Assembly: GCA_040217815.1 (NCBI GenBank)
Contig: JBEHWI010000001.1
Coordinates: 1-64,000 of the forward strand
Direction of reading: 5' to 3'
Length of the DNA: 64,000 nt
Origin: UBA5314 sp040217815
Lineage (GTDB): Bacteria > Bacillota > Syntrophomonadia > Syntrophomonadales > Syntrophomonadaceae
Under the pieces are notes generated by a model that worked only from the letters and a program-made list of their open reading frames with translations, was not told where the DNA came from and searched no databases. Below, piece by piece: positions 52,460 to 60,742 of the stretch (within the stretch, counting starts at the first letter, position 1; each line of letters begins with the position of its first letter). A program made the position numbers and the translations under genes.

Positions 52460-53488
52460 TTATCCTTTGAACCACCTTACCAAATCGTGATAGGTAATAA
52501 CCACCATCAATACCATGAGCAGGACAAAACCCACCATATGGATAAAACCTTCTTTCTCAGGTTCCAGTGGTTTACGCCGCACCATCTCCACCACGGCAAA
52601 CACAATTTTACTGCCGTCCAGCGCGGGTATGGGAAGAAGATTCATTATTCCCAAGTTGATGCTCAAAAAAGCAGTAAAAATCATCAGAAATACTATGCCC
52701 ACTGACGCGAATTCTCCAACCATGCGGGTTATGCCCACCGGGCCGGCTACGTCCTGCATGGAAGCTCCCCCGGTAAGGGCGTGCCCCAGATAGCTCAGAA
52801 GTTCAGCCGTCATTTGATAGGTTTTCTGAACTCCCATACCAATAGATTCAATTATGCCAAAACGATGATACTTGACTGAGTTGATAACTCCAATGCCAAT
52901 GGTGCCGCTCATATCAATCTTAGCCGGTGTGACCGAAATGGTGGATACCTCATCACCCCGCTTGATGCTTATTTGCAGGGGCTGCGATTCATTTTCATCA
53001 GTAAACCGGGCAAATTCTTCCCAGGTTTGCACCTGCTGTCCGTTCACGCTCATAATTCGGTCCCCTGGCCGGAGTCCAGCCAGGTCGGCCGGCTTGCCGC
53101 TTATTGCTTTACCGATTACCGGTTCGTTGGTGTTTTCCGGTATACCTATGACGGCAAATGCGGTAATAAAAATCAAGAAAGCCAAAACAAAATTCATAAA
53201 AGGCCCGGCGAAAGAAACCAGGATTTTTTCCCAAGGGGTGCGTTTCATAAAGCCGTCCGGGTGGTCCAAATCCTCGGATTCTTCGCCGGCCATCCTTACA
53301 AAACCACCTATAGGTACAATTCTAAGCGAATATTCCACTCCGTTGCGCGTGGTTGAAATCAACTTGGGGCCGAATCCCAGGCTGAATTCATGCACCGGTA
53401 TTCCAATCTTCCTGGCCGCCAGAAAGTGCCCCCATTCATGGGCCAAAATCAAAATAGCAATAATTACCAGGGTAATCAGGACGCTCAT
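52460..53488 (-). CDS. rseP: site-2 protease RseP
   Basis: A 342-residue intramembrane zinc protease that cuts membrane-bound regulators (RasP in Bacillus). The metal motif is 'LAHEWGHFLA' (HExxH), a PDZ domain covers about 120-200 ('GLRPGDRIMSVNGQQV'), and the C-terminal 'NLLPIPALDG' holds the third metal ligand Asp. Four membrane segments. ATG 53488 follows GGAGGGAATAAG. Confidence 0.95.
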   Translation of the reverse strand: MSVLITLVIIAILILAHEWGHFLAARKIGIPVHEFSLGFGPKLISTTRNGVEYSLRIVPIGGFVRMAGEESEDLDHPDGFMKRTPWEKILVSFAGPFMNFVLAFLIFITAFAVIGIPENTNEPVIGKAISGKPADLAGLRPGDRIMSVNGQQVQTWEEFARFTDENESQPLQISIKRGDEVSTISVTPAKIDMSGTIGIGVINSVKYHRFGIIESIGMGVQKTYQMTAELLSYLGHALTGGASMQDVAGPVGITRMVGEFASVGIVFLMIFTAFLSINLGIMNLLPIPALDGSKIVFAVVEMVRRKPLEPEKEGFIHMVGFVLLMVLMVVITYHDLVRWFKG

Positions 53489-53501
53489 CTTATTCCCTCC
53501 G

Positions 53502-54650
53502 TTAAATCAACTCGGCACATATTCGCCGGGCCCAGCTGTCGGCTTCCATTATAGCCGGTAAATCTGGCCGTTCCTGCCGGTCGTGTTTTAACATAACTGC
53601 TTCCACCAAAAACGGTATCCGGGTGAATGCTATCCGTTCATCCAGGAACGCCTGGACCGCCACTTCATTGGCGGCGTTTAGAACCGCCGGCATAGTACCT
53701 CCGGCCCGACCAGCCTGGTATGCCAAATCCAAACTGGGGAAGCGTTCCAGATCCGGTCGGTCAAAATGAATATTGGGTAAGTTTGAAAAATCAAGGGATT
53801 GGGCCAGGGACTCCATGCGATCCGGGTAAGTTAAAGCATATTGAATCGGTATCCTCATGTCAGGAACCCCAAGATGGGCCAAAAACGCACCATCCTTCAA
53901 TTCAACCATGGAATGGATTATACTCTCCCGTTGGATCAACACTTCAATTTTACTATAGTCTACCTGAAATAGATGATAAGCCTCAATAACTTCCAGCCCT
54001 TTATTCATTAAAGTAGCGGAGTCTATGGTTATTTTAGGTCCCATAGCCCAATTGGGATGCCTTAAAGCCATATCCACCGTTACCCCTTCTAATTGCTGCC
54101 GGGTGTAATCCCGAAAGGGACCGCCAGAAGCGGTCAACCATATCTTCTCCAAGTTTCTTTCCTCCCCGGCCAAGCACTGAAAAATGGCCGAGTGCTCACT
54201 ATCTACAGGCAAAAGCTGAACTCCGCTTTCTTTAACTTTATTCATCACCAAATCGCCTGCGGCCACAAGTGTTTCTTTGTTGGCCAGGGCCACCCGCTTG
54301 CCGGCCTGAACCGCCGCAATAGTCGGCATTATTCCGACTGCTCCGCTCAGTGCCACCAGGCTTATTTCGGCTTCGGGTAAAGCAGCTATCTCGCAAAGTC
54401 CTTCTATTCCTGCCACCACCTGGATCTCGCTTCCCACCTGGCGCTTCAATAAGGAATAGGCCTTGTCGTCTCCTACCGCAACATAACGTGGTTTAAAGCG
54501 CTGTATCTGTTGAACCAGGGGTTCAACCTCATCCCGGGCGGCCAGGGCCAAAACTTGATACCGGTCACCATATCGTTCGATGACTTCCAGGGTCTGCCGT
54601 CCAATTGACCCGGTTGATCCCAAAACCACTACCTGTGAGGGTTCTGTCAT
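53502..54650 (-). CDS. dxr: 1-deoxy-D-xylulose 5-phosphate reductoisomerase
   Basis: A 382-residue NADPH enzyme, second step of the MEP pathway. N-terminal 'VLGSTGSIGRQTLEV', metal and substrate motifs 'SEHSAIFQCL', 'TASGGPFRDY' and 'KITIDSATLMNKGLEVIEA', then a helical C-terminal domain. ATG 54650 overlaps the previous stop by ATGA. Confidence 0.97.
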   Translation of the reverse strand: MTEPSQVVVLGSTGSIGRQTLEVIERYGDRYQVLALAARDEVEPLVQQIQRFKPRYVAVGDDKAYSLLKRQVGSEIQVVAGIEGLCEIAALPEAEISLVALSGAVGIMPTIAAVQAGKRVALANKETLVAAGDLVMNKVKESGVQLLPVDSEHSAIFQCLAGEERNLEKIWLTASGGPFRDYTRQQLEGVTVDMALRHPNWAMGPKITIDSATLMNKGLEVIEAYHLFQVDYSKIEVLIQRESIIHSMVELKDGAFLAHLGVPDMRIPIQYALTYPDRMESLAQSLDFSNLPNIHFDRPDLERFPSLDLAYQAGRAGGTMPAVLNAANEVAVQAFLDERIAFTRIPFLVEAVMLKHDRQERPDLPAIMEADSWARRICAELI

Positions 54651-55765
54651 TTATTATTCCTCCATTTAAACCTGTCGAATATACCTACCCTGTAGCAGGC
54701 CATAAATATTACCACCAGCACCGGCCCCAAAATCATTCCGGTCAGCCCCCCCAGCTGCAGTCCCACATAAAGCGAAACCATGGTGGCCAGGGGGTGAAGT
54801 CCCAGATTGTCTCCGACAATTTTGGGTTCCAAAAACTGCCTAACTACCGAAATTATAACATACACTACCAGCAGTCCCATAGCAAACTGGGTATGGCCCA
54901 TCGCAGACTCCCATATGATCCAGGGAATAAAAATGGTGGCCGGACCCAGAACCGGGAGTATATCAAAGATCCCGGCCAAAATACCCAAAGTTAGCGCGTA
55001 TTCTGAGCCCAGAAGGCGAAGTCCCACCATCGTGAGCACAGCAGTTATGCTTATTAAAATGCTGTAGGCTCTGACAAAACCAACCAGAGCTTTAAATAAT
55101 TCAGAAATAATATTGCGGGTTTGGCTGCGGGCCTGGGCAGGTAAAACTGTCAGAAAAAACCTACGCAAAAGCGCCCGGTCCTTAACAATAAAAAAGGTTC
55201 CCACCGTAGATATCAGTAGAAACACGGCCGCACTGGGCATCATGGCGAAGAGCTGCACCATTATGTTGATTAGGCTGTTAAGCGCCCCCTGCAACAAAAC
55301 CAGGGCTTTATCAAGGTTGCCTTGAAGCGAAGATTGTATTGAAGGTGGCAGGTTGAGCTGTATATACAACAACTTGAACTGGCTTATGGCTTCTACTACC
55401 CGGCTGGATATTTGCCCGGAATAACTGCTTACCAGCGGATAAAGTCCAGACAATTCGCGGACAACTTCCGAAATGAGGAGAAATAGCAGAAAACACAGGG
55501 TGCCAACTACCAAAATAAGGCTTAAAACAACGGCCAGACCGCGATTCAAGTGCAGATATTTTTCAAACCTGCTGACCACCGGTTCAATGAGTACCGCCAA
55601 AATGGCCGCCAGGATAAAGGGCAGGAACAAGACAGGAAAAACAGATAAAACCTTTCCCATCCAGGGCAGGAGATATATAAAAAGCAGGTAAAGGGCTAAA
55701 AGCCCCATCACCAGTATAGCTAATCGAACCAGAAGCTTTAGCTGCTTGAGCAGATCAGGATCCAT
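54647..55765 (-). CDS. AI-2E family (YtvI/PerM-like) membrane protein
   Basis: A 372-residue protein with about eight membrane segments and the family C-terminal pattern 'GLHPLATMVSLYVGLQLGG', 'GMILGPVLVVI' and 'PVLGPATIFIPW'. The family transports or exports small molecules, e.g. ions. Relation to AI-2 is named by family only. It lies between cdsA and dxr; it may be part of the same operon, as its stop overlaps the dxr start. ATG 55765 follows CGGAGTG. Confidence 0.9.
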   Translation of the reverse strand: MDPDLLKQLKLLVRLAILVMGLLALYLLFIYLLPWMGKVLSVFPVLFLPFILAAILAVLIEPVVSRFEKYLHLNRGLAVVLSLILVVGTLCFLLFLLISEVVRELSGLYPLVSSYSGQISSRVVEAISQFKLLYIQLNLPPSIQSSLQGNLDKALVLLQGALNSLINIMVQLFAMMPSAAVFLLISTVGTFFIVKDRALLRRFFLTVLPAQARSQTRNIISELFKALVGFVRAYSILISITAVLTMVGLRLLGSEYALTLGILAGIFDILPVLGPATIFIPWIIWESAMGHTQFAMGLLVVYVIISVVRQFLEPKIVGDNLGLHPLATMVSLYVGLQLGGLTGMILGPVLVVIFMACYRVGIFDRFKWRNNK

Positions 55766-55807
55766 GAAATCACTCCGATCCTTTTTGACGACTAAGGCCT
55801 GTAATAT

Positions 55808-56587
55808 CTAAAGGCTGCTGAAAACTAGATATACCAGCGGCACTACCAGTAAAAGACTGTCAAATCGATCCAAGACGCCTCCATGCCCAGGAATAATGTG
55901 CCCGCTGTCTTTAGCCCCCAAAAAGCGTTTCATTCCCGACTCAAACAGGTCGCCCAGTTGAGCGCAGATGCTGCCCGCTATAGCCAGAAACACCACTTTG
56001 GATGGGGTTAGGGGCAGCTGAACAAGGCGAGCCCAGGCCCAGGCCAAAATGGCGGCCAATAGCAACGCCCCGAGAGCGCCTTCCCAGGTTTTGTTGGGAC
56101 TAAGCAAAGGGGTTAGTTTATGTTTCCCCCACATCCTGCCAAAAACATATCCGCCGATATCACTCCCCCAGGTTACTAACAGACAGAGCATTACAATCGC
56201 AAAGGCGTTGGCAAAAGCAGCCAGACGAAGAGCAAAACTCATCAGAAATCCTATGTAAACAGCTCCTAAAAGACTCAACGACACATCCGACCAAGTGTAG
56301 AGGGGATAGCGCAATACAAACAGTACAACCAGGGTCAAAAGACCTAATAAAGCTGCGCCAGGTAAATGCGCTGCAAGTGAGTCGGAAAAGAGCAGGATCA
56401 ACATTATAAGTATAGCCGGTAATACAAGTGGATTTTGGTGGGCCCGGCGCATCATTTGCAGGTACTCTAATAAAGCCACACAAGCCAGGATTATGAATAG
56501 GGCCTTCCAATAAATGCCACCTGCATACAAAAGACCCAGGATAATAGGTATTCCTACAATGGCGCTTATGATGCGCGTTTTAAGCAT
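55808..56587 (-). CDS. cdsA: phosphatidate cytidylyltransferase
   Basis: A 259-residue integral membrane enzyme making CDP-diacylglycerol for phospholipids. The C-terminal signature is 'KDSGHIIPGHGGVLDRFDS', with about seven membrane segments before it and 'SPNKTWEGALG'. ATG 56587 overlaps the uppS stop by 8 bases with AGGTG in front; a GTG at 56596 is less well placed. Confidence 0.95.
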   Translation of the reverse strand: MLKTRIISAIVGIPIILGLLYAGGIYWKALFIILACVALLEYLQMMRRAHQNPLVLPAILIMLILLFSDSLAAHLPGAALLGLLTLVVLFVLRYPLYTWSDVSLSLLGAVYIGFLMSFALRLAAFANAFAIVMLCLLVTWGSDIGGYVFGRMWGKHKLTPLLSPNKTWEGALGALLLAAILAWAWARLVQLPLTPSKVVFLAIAGSICAQLGDLFESGMKRFLGAKDSGHIIPGHGGVLDRFDSLLLVVPLVYLVFSSL

Positions 56588-57350
56588 CGGTTTCACCTAC
56601 TCCCGGCTGACCGAGTCCCCCAAAACGACGCTCGCGCTGTTGATAGGCTTTTATGGCCTTCATTAACTCTTCCCGGTTAAAATCGGGCCAAAGGCACCCG
56701 GTGACCCAAAATTCAGCATAAGCAATTTGCCATAAAAGGAAATTGCTGATCCGCATCTCGCCAGCCGTCCGTATCACCAGGTCGGGATCAGGCAGCCCGG
56801 CTGTAAAAAGCAGATCGGAAACAGTCTGCTCATCAATGTCTTCGGGGGCAAGTTTACCCTCTACAGCCAGCTCGGCCAGATGACGGGCGGCGCGTACCAG
56901 TTCCAGTCTAGAGCCGTAGTTAAGTGCTATATTAAATATCAACCCCGAGTTGTTCCTGGTAAGCTGGATGGCTTCTCGAATCAAATCCTGGCAGTCTAAA
57001 GGCAGAGGCTCCAGATCTCCCAATAAATTAATACGTACATTGTTGTCATGTAATTCCTTGAGTTCTTTATGCAGAAACTCAACCAGCAGGCGCATTAAAA
57101 AACTAACTTCCTCATGAGGACGCTTCCAGTTTTCAGTAGAAAAGGCGAAAACGGTCAAAACCGGAATCCCCCATTCATCGCAGGCCTTCACCACTTCTTT
57201 AAGAGAGCTCATTCCCGCCCGATGACCTATCGTGCGGGGCATAAGCTTTTTCTTGGCCCAGCGCCCGTTGCCATCCATAATTATAGCAAGGTGGCGGGGC
57301 ATCTGTTCGCTTTTAAGATTGTCACTGGCTTTGTCGATTTTTTTCGGCAA
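56580..57350 (-). CDS. uppS: undecaprenyl diphosphate synthase
   Basis: A 256-residue cis-prenyltransferase making the C55 carrier of cell wall sugars. Motifs: 'AIIMDGNGRWAKKK', 'GHRAGMSSLKEVV', 'FAFSTENWKRP', 'NIALNYGSR' and 'PDLVIRTAGEMRISNFLLWQ'. Start is TTG 57350 with a poor ribosome site; ATG 57302 would remove only the variable N-terminus. First gene after the frr terminator. Confidence 0.95.
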   Translation of the reverse strand: MPKKIDKASDNLKSEQMPRHLAIIMDGNGRWAKKKLMPRTIGHRAGMSSLKEVVKACDEWGIPVLTVFAFSTENWKRPHEEVSFLMRLLVEFLHKELKELHDNNVRINLLGDLEPLPLDCQDLIREAIQLTRNNSGLIFNIALNYGSRLELVRAARHLAELAVEGKLAPEDIDEQTVSDLLFTAGLPDPDLVIRTAGEMRISNFLLWQIAYAEFWVTGCLWPDFNREELMKAIKAYQQRERRFGGLGQPGVGETDA

Positions 57351-57411
57351 ATTATAACGACTCGCTTTCCTTTAAGCAACATGAAGTATTTTTGAGACGT
57401 CCAAATTAATA

Positions 57412-57429
57412 AACCCCCAAACGGGGGCC
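57412..57429 (-). terminator. frr terminator
   Basis: On the minus strand GCCCCC, GTTT loop, GGGGGT, then TTATTAATTT. Confidence 0.7.
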
Positions 57430-57479
57430 TAACATTATACCTATTATAACCATTGCCGGGACCAAATTAAACCATCAAA

Positions 57480-58037
57480 CTAAACTTCCATTATGTCCTT
57501 TTCTTTGGCTGCCATTATGGAATCTATGTCTTTTATATATTTATCCGTAATTTTTTGGACTTCTTCCATGCCCTTTTTACTCTCGTCTTCAGAAACCACT
57601 TTATCCTTTTCGGCGGCTTTCATAAAATCATTTTGTTCGCGACGAATATTACGAACAGCCACTTTGGCCTCTTCGCCTCTCTTTTTGACGACCTTGACGA
57701 TTTCTCTCCGTCTTTCCTCGGTTAGCTGAGGAACCGCCAAACGGATTACATTTCCATCATTGGAAGGGTTGATACCCAGATCGGACTTCATGACTGCCTT
57801 CTCAATATCGGGAATGCTGCTTTTGTCCCAGGGTTGAATCACCAGCAATCTCGGTTCAGGAACAGTTATATTGGCCAGCTGGTTCAAGGGAGTGGCCTGC
57901 CCATAATAACTGACCATCAACCTGTCAACCATAGCGGGATTGGCTCTTCCCGCTCTCAAGGTAGCCAGATCTTGAGTCAGGTGCTCAATGGTCTTTTTCA
58001 TGCGAGAATCTGTTTCATTTATCATATCTTTAATCAT
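57480..58037 (-). CDS. frr: ribosome recycling factor
   Basis: A 185-residue factor that splits post-termination ribosomes with EF-G. Family blocks: 'TLRAGRANPAMVDRLMV', 'DLGINPSNDGNVIRLAVPQL' and 'TEERRREIVKVVKKRGEEA'. ATG 58037 is inside the pyrH end (8-base overlap) and follows GGGAGGAATAGCG. Confidence 0.96.
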   Translation of the reverse strand: MIKDMINETDSRMKKTIEHLTQDLATLRAGRANPAMVDRLMVSYYGQATPLNQLANITVPEPRLLVIQPWDKSSIPDIEKAVMKSDLGINPSNDGNVIRLAVPQLTEERRREIVKVVKKRGEEAKVAVRNIRREQNDFMKAAEKDKVVSEDESKKGMEEVQKITDKYIKDIDSIMAAKEKDIMEV

Positions 58038-58758
58038 CGCTATTCCTCCCAACAAAGGTTCCGATTTTTTCTCCCAGAACTGCCTTCATTATGTTGCCGT
58101 CCCGGGTGAGATCAAAAACGATAATTGGAATCATATTGTCCATGCATAGTGAGGCGGCGGTTGAATCCATTACTCCCAGACCCTGGTTAATGACATCCAT
58201 ATAATCTAAAAAGTTATATTTTTTGGCCTGGAGATTGATTTTAGGATCAGAGTCGTATACTCCATCAACCCTTTTAGCCATAAGTATCACTTCAGCCTCA
58301 ATTTCAGCTGAGCGAAGAGCTGCCGCAGTATCAGTTGAGAAATAGGGATTGCCGGTTCCAGCTGAAAATATCACTACCCGGCCCTTCTCCAGATGCCTGA
58401 TGGCTCGCCTTCGGATATAGGGTTCAGCCACCTCTTTCATTTCTATAGCCGACATTACCCTGGTACCCATATCGAGCTTCTCCAGAGCGTCCTGCAAAGC
58501 CAGCGCGTTGATTTCGGTGGCTAACATGCCCATAAAATCAGCTGTCGCTCTATCCATTCCCTGAGCGCTACCTGCAACTCCCCGCCAGATGTTGCCACCA
58601 CCTACCACGATGGCAACTTCAACTCCGGCCTTTACAACTTCAATTACCTGTCGGGCGATGGATACCAGCACCTCAAAGTCAATTCCAAACCCGCCTTCGC
58701 CTGCCAGAGCTTCCCCGCTGAGTTTTAATACGATGCGCTTATACTTTGCCTTTTGCAT
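58030..58758 (-). CDS. pyrH: UMP kinase
   Basis: A 242-residue bacterial-type UMP kinase (UTP-inhibited). Motifs: 'RIVLKLSGEALAGEGGFGID', 'IVVGGGNIWRG' and 'FSAGTGNPYFSTDTAAALR'. ATG 58758 follows GGGAGCATTGT. Cotranscribed with tsf and frr. Confidence 0.96.
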   Translation of the reverse strand: MQKAKYKRIVLKLSGEALAGEGGFGIDFEVLVSIARQVIEVVKAGVEVAIVVGGGNIWRGVAGSAQGMDRATADFMGMLATEINALALQDALEKLDMGTRVMSAIEMKEVAEPYIRRRAIRHLEKGRVVIFSAGTGNPYFSTDTAAALRSAEIEAEVILMAKRVDGVYDSDPKINLQAKKYNFLDYMDVINQGLGVMDSTAASLCMDNMIPIIVFDLTRDGNIMKAVLGEKIGTFVGRNSDD

Positions 58759-58814
58759 ACAATGCTCCCTCCCGGATTACTCCCCTGATAAGCTACTAAC
58801 GGATAGGTACTGTT

Positions 58815-59468
58815 CTATTTATCTGCTATCTGCGCCATAACTTCGGTAGCAAAATCGACTTTTTCCTTTTCAATCCCTTCACCCAGCTGGTAGCGGGCAA
58901 AACGCCGCACATTTATATTTTCTCCAATCCGGGCGATCTGTTCCTGGATTATAACCATGACTGTTTTATCCGGATCCTTGATGAAGGGCTGTTCTAACAG
59001 GCAGTTGTCCTTGAAATATTTCTCCAAACGGCCCTCAACCATCTTTTCTATTACCTTCTCCGGCTTGCCTTCTTCCCGGGCCTGGGCTTTTAATACCTCT
59101 TTTTCATGTTCGATTATCTCGGCCGACACCTGTTCCCGGCTGATATACTCGGGGTTGGACGCCGCAATCTGCATGGCAATATCATAGGCCAAACTCTTAA
59201 ACTCATTAGTTTTCGCCACAAAATCAGTTTCACAGTTAACTTCCACCAGAACTCCGATTCGACCTCCGCCATGTATGTAGGAAATAACTGTACCTTCACT
59301 GGCCACCCGGCCGGCCTTTTTAGCCGCTTTGGCCAGGCCTTTTGTACGCAGTTCATCAACTGCCTTATCTAGATTTCCGTCGGTTGCCTGCAGGGCTTTC
59401 TTGCAATCCATCATGCCTGCCCCGGTCATCTCTCTCAGCTCTTTAACCATTGCCGCAGTAATTTCCAC
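58815..59468 (-). CDS. tsf: translation elongation factor Ts
   Basis: A 217-residue nucleotide exchange factor for EF-Tu. N-terminal UBA-like 'VKELREMTGAGMMDCKKAL', then 'EVNCETDFVAKTNEF'. The short form typical of Bacillus/Clostridia and Thermus, with a single dimerisation core. Start GTG 59468 follows AAGGAGG. Confidence 0.96.
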   Translation of the reverse strand: MEITAAMVKELREMTGAGMMDCKKALQATDGNLDKAVDELRTKGLAKAAKKAGRVASEGTVISYIHGGGRIGVLVEVNCETDFVAKTNEFKSLAYDIAMQIAASNPEYISREQVSAEIIEHEKEVLKAQAREEGKPEKVIEKMVEGRLEKYFKDNCLLEQPFIKDPDKTVMVIIQEQIARIGENINVRRFARYQLGEGIEKEKVDFATEVMAQIADK

Positions 59469-59507
59469 TAGATATTTACCTCCTTGATATTAAGGAATAA
59501 TGTTCAT

Positions 59508-59541
59508 AAAAAAGGGGTGTAAGGAAATTATCCACCACCCC
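59508..59541 (-). terminator. hairpin between rpsB and tsf (partial terminator)
   Basis: On the minus strand GGGGTG, 16-base loop, CACCCC, then TTTTTT. It would set a lower level of tsf-pyrH-frr than rpsB. Confidence 0.65.
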
Positions 59542-59550
59542 TCAACCACG

Positions 59551-60249
59551 TTACGCCGTCATCTGTTCTCCCTGCTTGCCCTCCAGAACCGCATCGGCTA
59601 TTCTGGAGGATATAAGTTTCACTGCTCGAATCGCATCATCATTTCCTGGAATCACGTAGTCGATTTCATCAGGGTCGCAATTGGTATCTACTATAGCTAC
59701 CACCGGAATGTTGAGCTTGCGGGCCTCCGCTACTGCTATTTTTTCCTTGCGCGGATCCACTACAAAGACCACCCCCGGCAGTTTGTCCATGTCTTTGATT
59801 CCGCCCAGGAATCGCTCCAGTCTCTCCGCTTCGTTGCGCAAGCGGGCTACTTCTTTTTTTGTGAGAACATCAAAAGCTCCGTCTTCTTCCATCTTTTCTA
59901 GTTCCTTAAGACGGGAAACCCGCTTCCGAATGGTCTTGTAGTTTGTAAGCATTCCGCCCAGCCAGCGCTGGTTTACGAAAAACATCCCGCAACGGCGTGC
60001 TTCCTCCCTGATAGTCTCCTGGGCTTGCTTCTTGGTTCCGACGAACAGAACCCCTTTTCCATCCTGCACCACACTTTTGACAAAAGCATAAGCTTCATCA
60101 AATTTCTTAACCGTCTGCTGCAGGTCGATGATGTAAATGCCATTGCGCTCCATGTAGATGTAGGTTGACATCTTGGGGTTCCACCGGCGAGTTTGGTGTC
60201 CGAAATGCACTCCTGCTTCCAGGAGTTGCTTCATGGTAATTACTGACAC
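59551..60249 (-). CDS. rpsB: 30S ribosomal protein S2
   Basis: A 232-residue protein of the 30S head/body junction. Family start 'TMKQLLEAGVHFGHQTRRW', then 'YMERNGIYIIDLQQTVKKF', 'VNQRWLGGMLTNY' and 'PGVVFVVDPRKE'. The start is GTG 60249 (or the adjacent GTG 60252), placed by AGGAGGTG; a longer frame in the leader is not used. Confidence 0.95.
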   Translation of the reverse strand: MSVITMKQLLEAGVHFGHQTRRWNPKMSTYIYMERNGIYIIDLQQTVKKFDEAYAFVKSVVQDGKGVLFVGTKKQAQETIREEARRCGMFFVNQRWLGGMLTNYKTIRKRVSRLKELEKMEEDGAFDVLTKKEVARLRNEAERLERFLGGIKDMDKLPGVVFVVDPRKEKIAVAEARKLNIPVVAIVDTNCDPDEIDYVIPGNDDAIRAVKLISSRIADAVLEGKQGEQMTA

Positions 60250-60356
60250 CACCAACACCTCCTTTTCAGTTTTTTCCCTCCGCCGCTTCATTATGAACAT
60301 CAACTGTATTCCAGCACTGCCGTTCATTCCACCAGCGTGTGTAATCACCACCAGAT
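60250..60356 (-). other. rpsB 5' leader
   Basis: About 107 bases between the promoter and the GTG start, containing GGTGGTGATTACACACG and a GGTGG repeat. S2 leaders often bind S2; no firm structure is assigned here. Confidence 0.35.
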
Positions 60357-60386
60357 AATATATCACAAATCTATCCAAATTGGCAA
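60357..60386 (-). promoter_or_regulatory. rpsB promoter
   Basis: On the minus strand TTGCCA (60381-60386) and TATATT (60357-60362) with an 18-base spacer, between the palindromic element and rpsB. Confidence 0.6.
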
Positions 60387-60396
60387 GAAACTATAC

Positions 60397-60611
60397 TAGT
60401 ACTCTGTTAACCCTAATTCTGTGTATAATTCGGCGAGGAAAATTTTTGTAGGACAAGTCGGAGGGCGGCTCCTTGGTGTCCTGCCACCGCCGCATTAGCC
60501 CGTCCGTAGGCGTCAAATGATTAATACTGGACGTATTGCGATTGACGACAACGTAGTCATTCGAAAATTTAACCGACGATTATATATAGAATTAGGGTTA
60601 ACAGAGTACTA
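60397..60611. mobile_element. MITE-like palindromic element, copy 2
   Basis: A 215-bp element with inverted ends TAGTACTCTGTTAACCCT... (24 bases exact on both sides) and flanking TA at both ends. Core identical in parts to copy 1 (GCATTAGCCCGTC, TAATACTGGACGTATTGC) but about 27 bases shorter. No coding capacity. Lies between the terminator of the motility operon and the rpsB promoter. Confidence 0.75.
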
Positions 60612-60683
60612 ACCCGCATTTAGAATTATAATTTGACAAAACCCTCTATTAAATACTTCAACCGCCATTACTTTACCAATCAT

Positions 60684-60708
60684 AAAAAAGCCCGTAATAT
60701 TTTACGGG
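60684..60708 (-). terminator. terminator of the motility-operon end
   Basis: On the minus strand CCCGTAA, 4-base loop, TTACGGG, then CTTTTTT. It ends the transcript of the gene at 60743. Confidence 0.85.
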
Positions 60709-60742
60709 TGAAATCGCTTTTATCGTTTTTCTCATATTGTAC

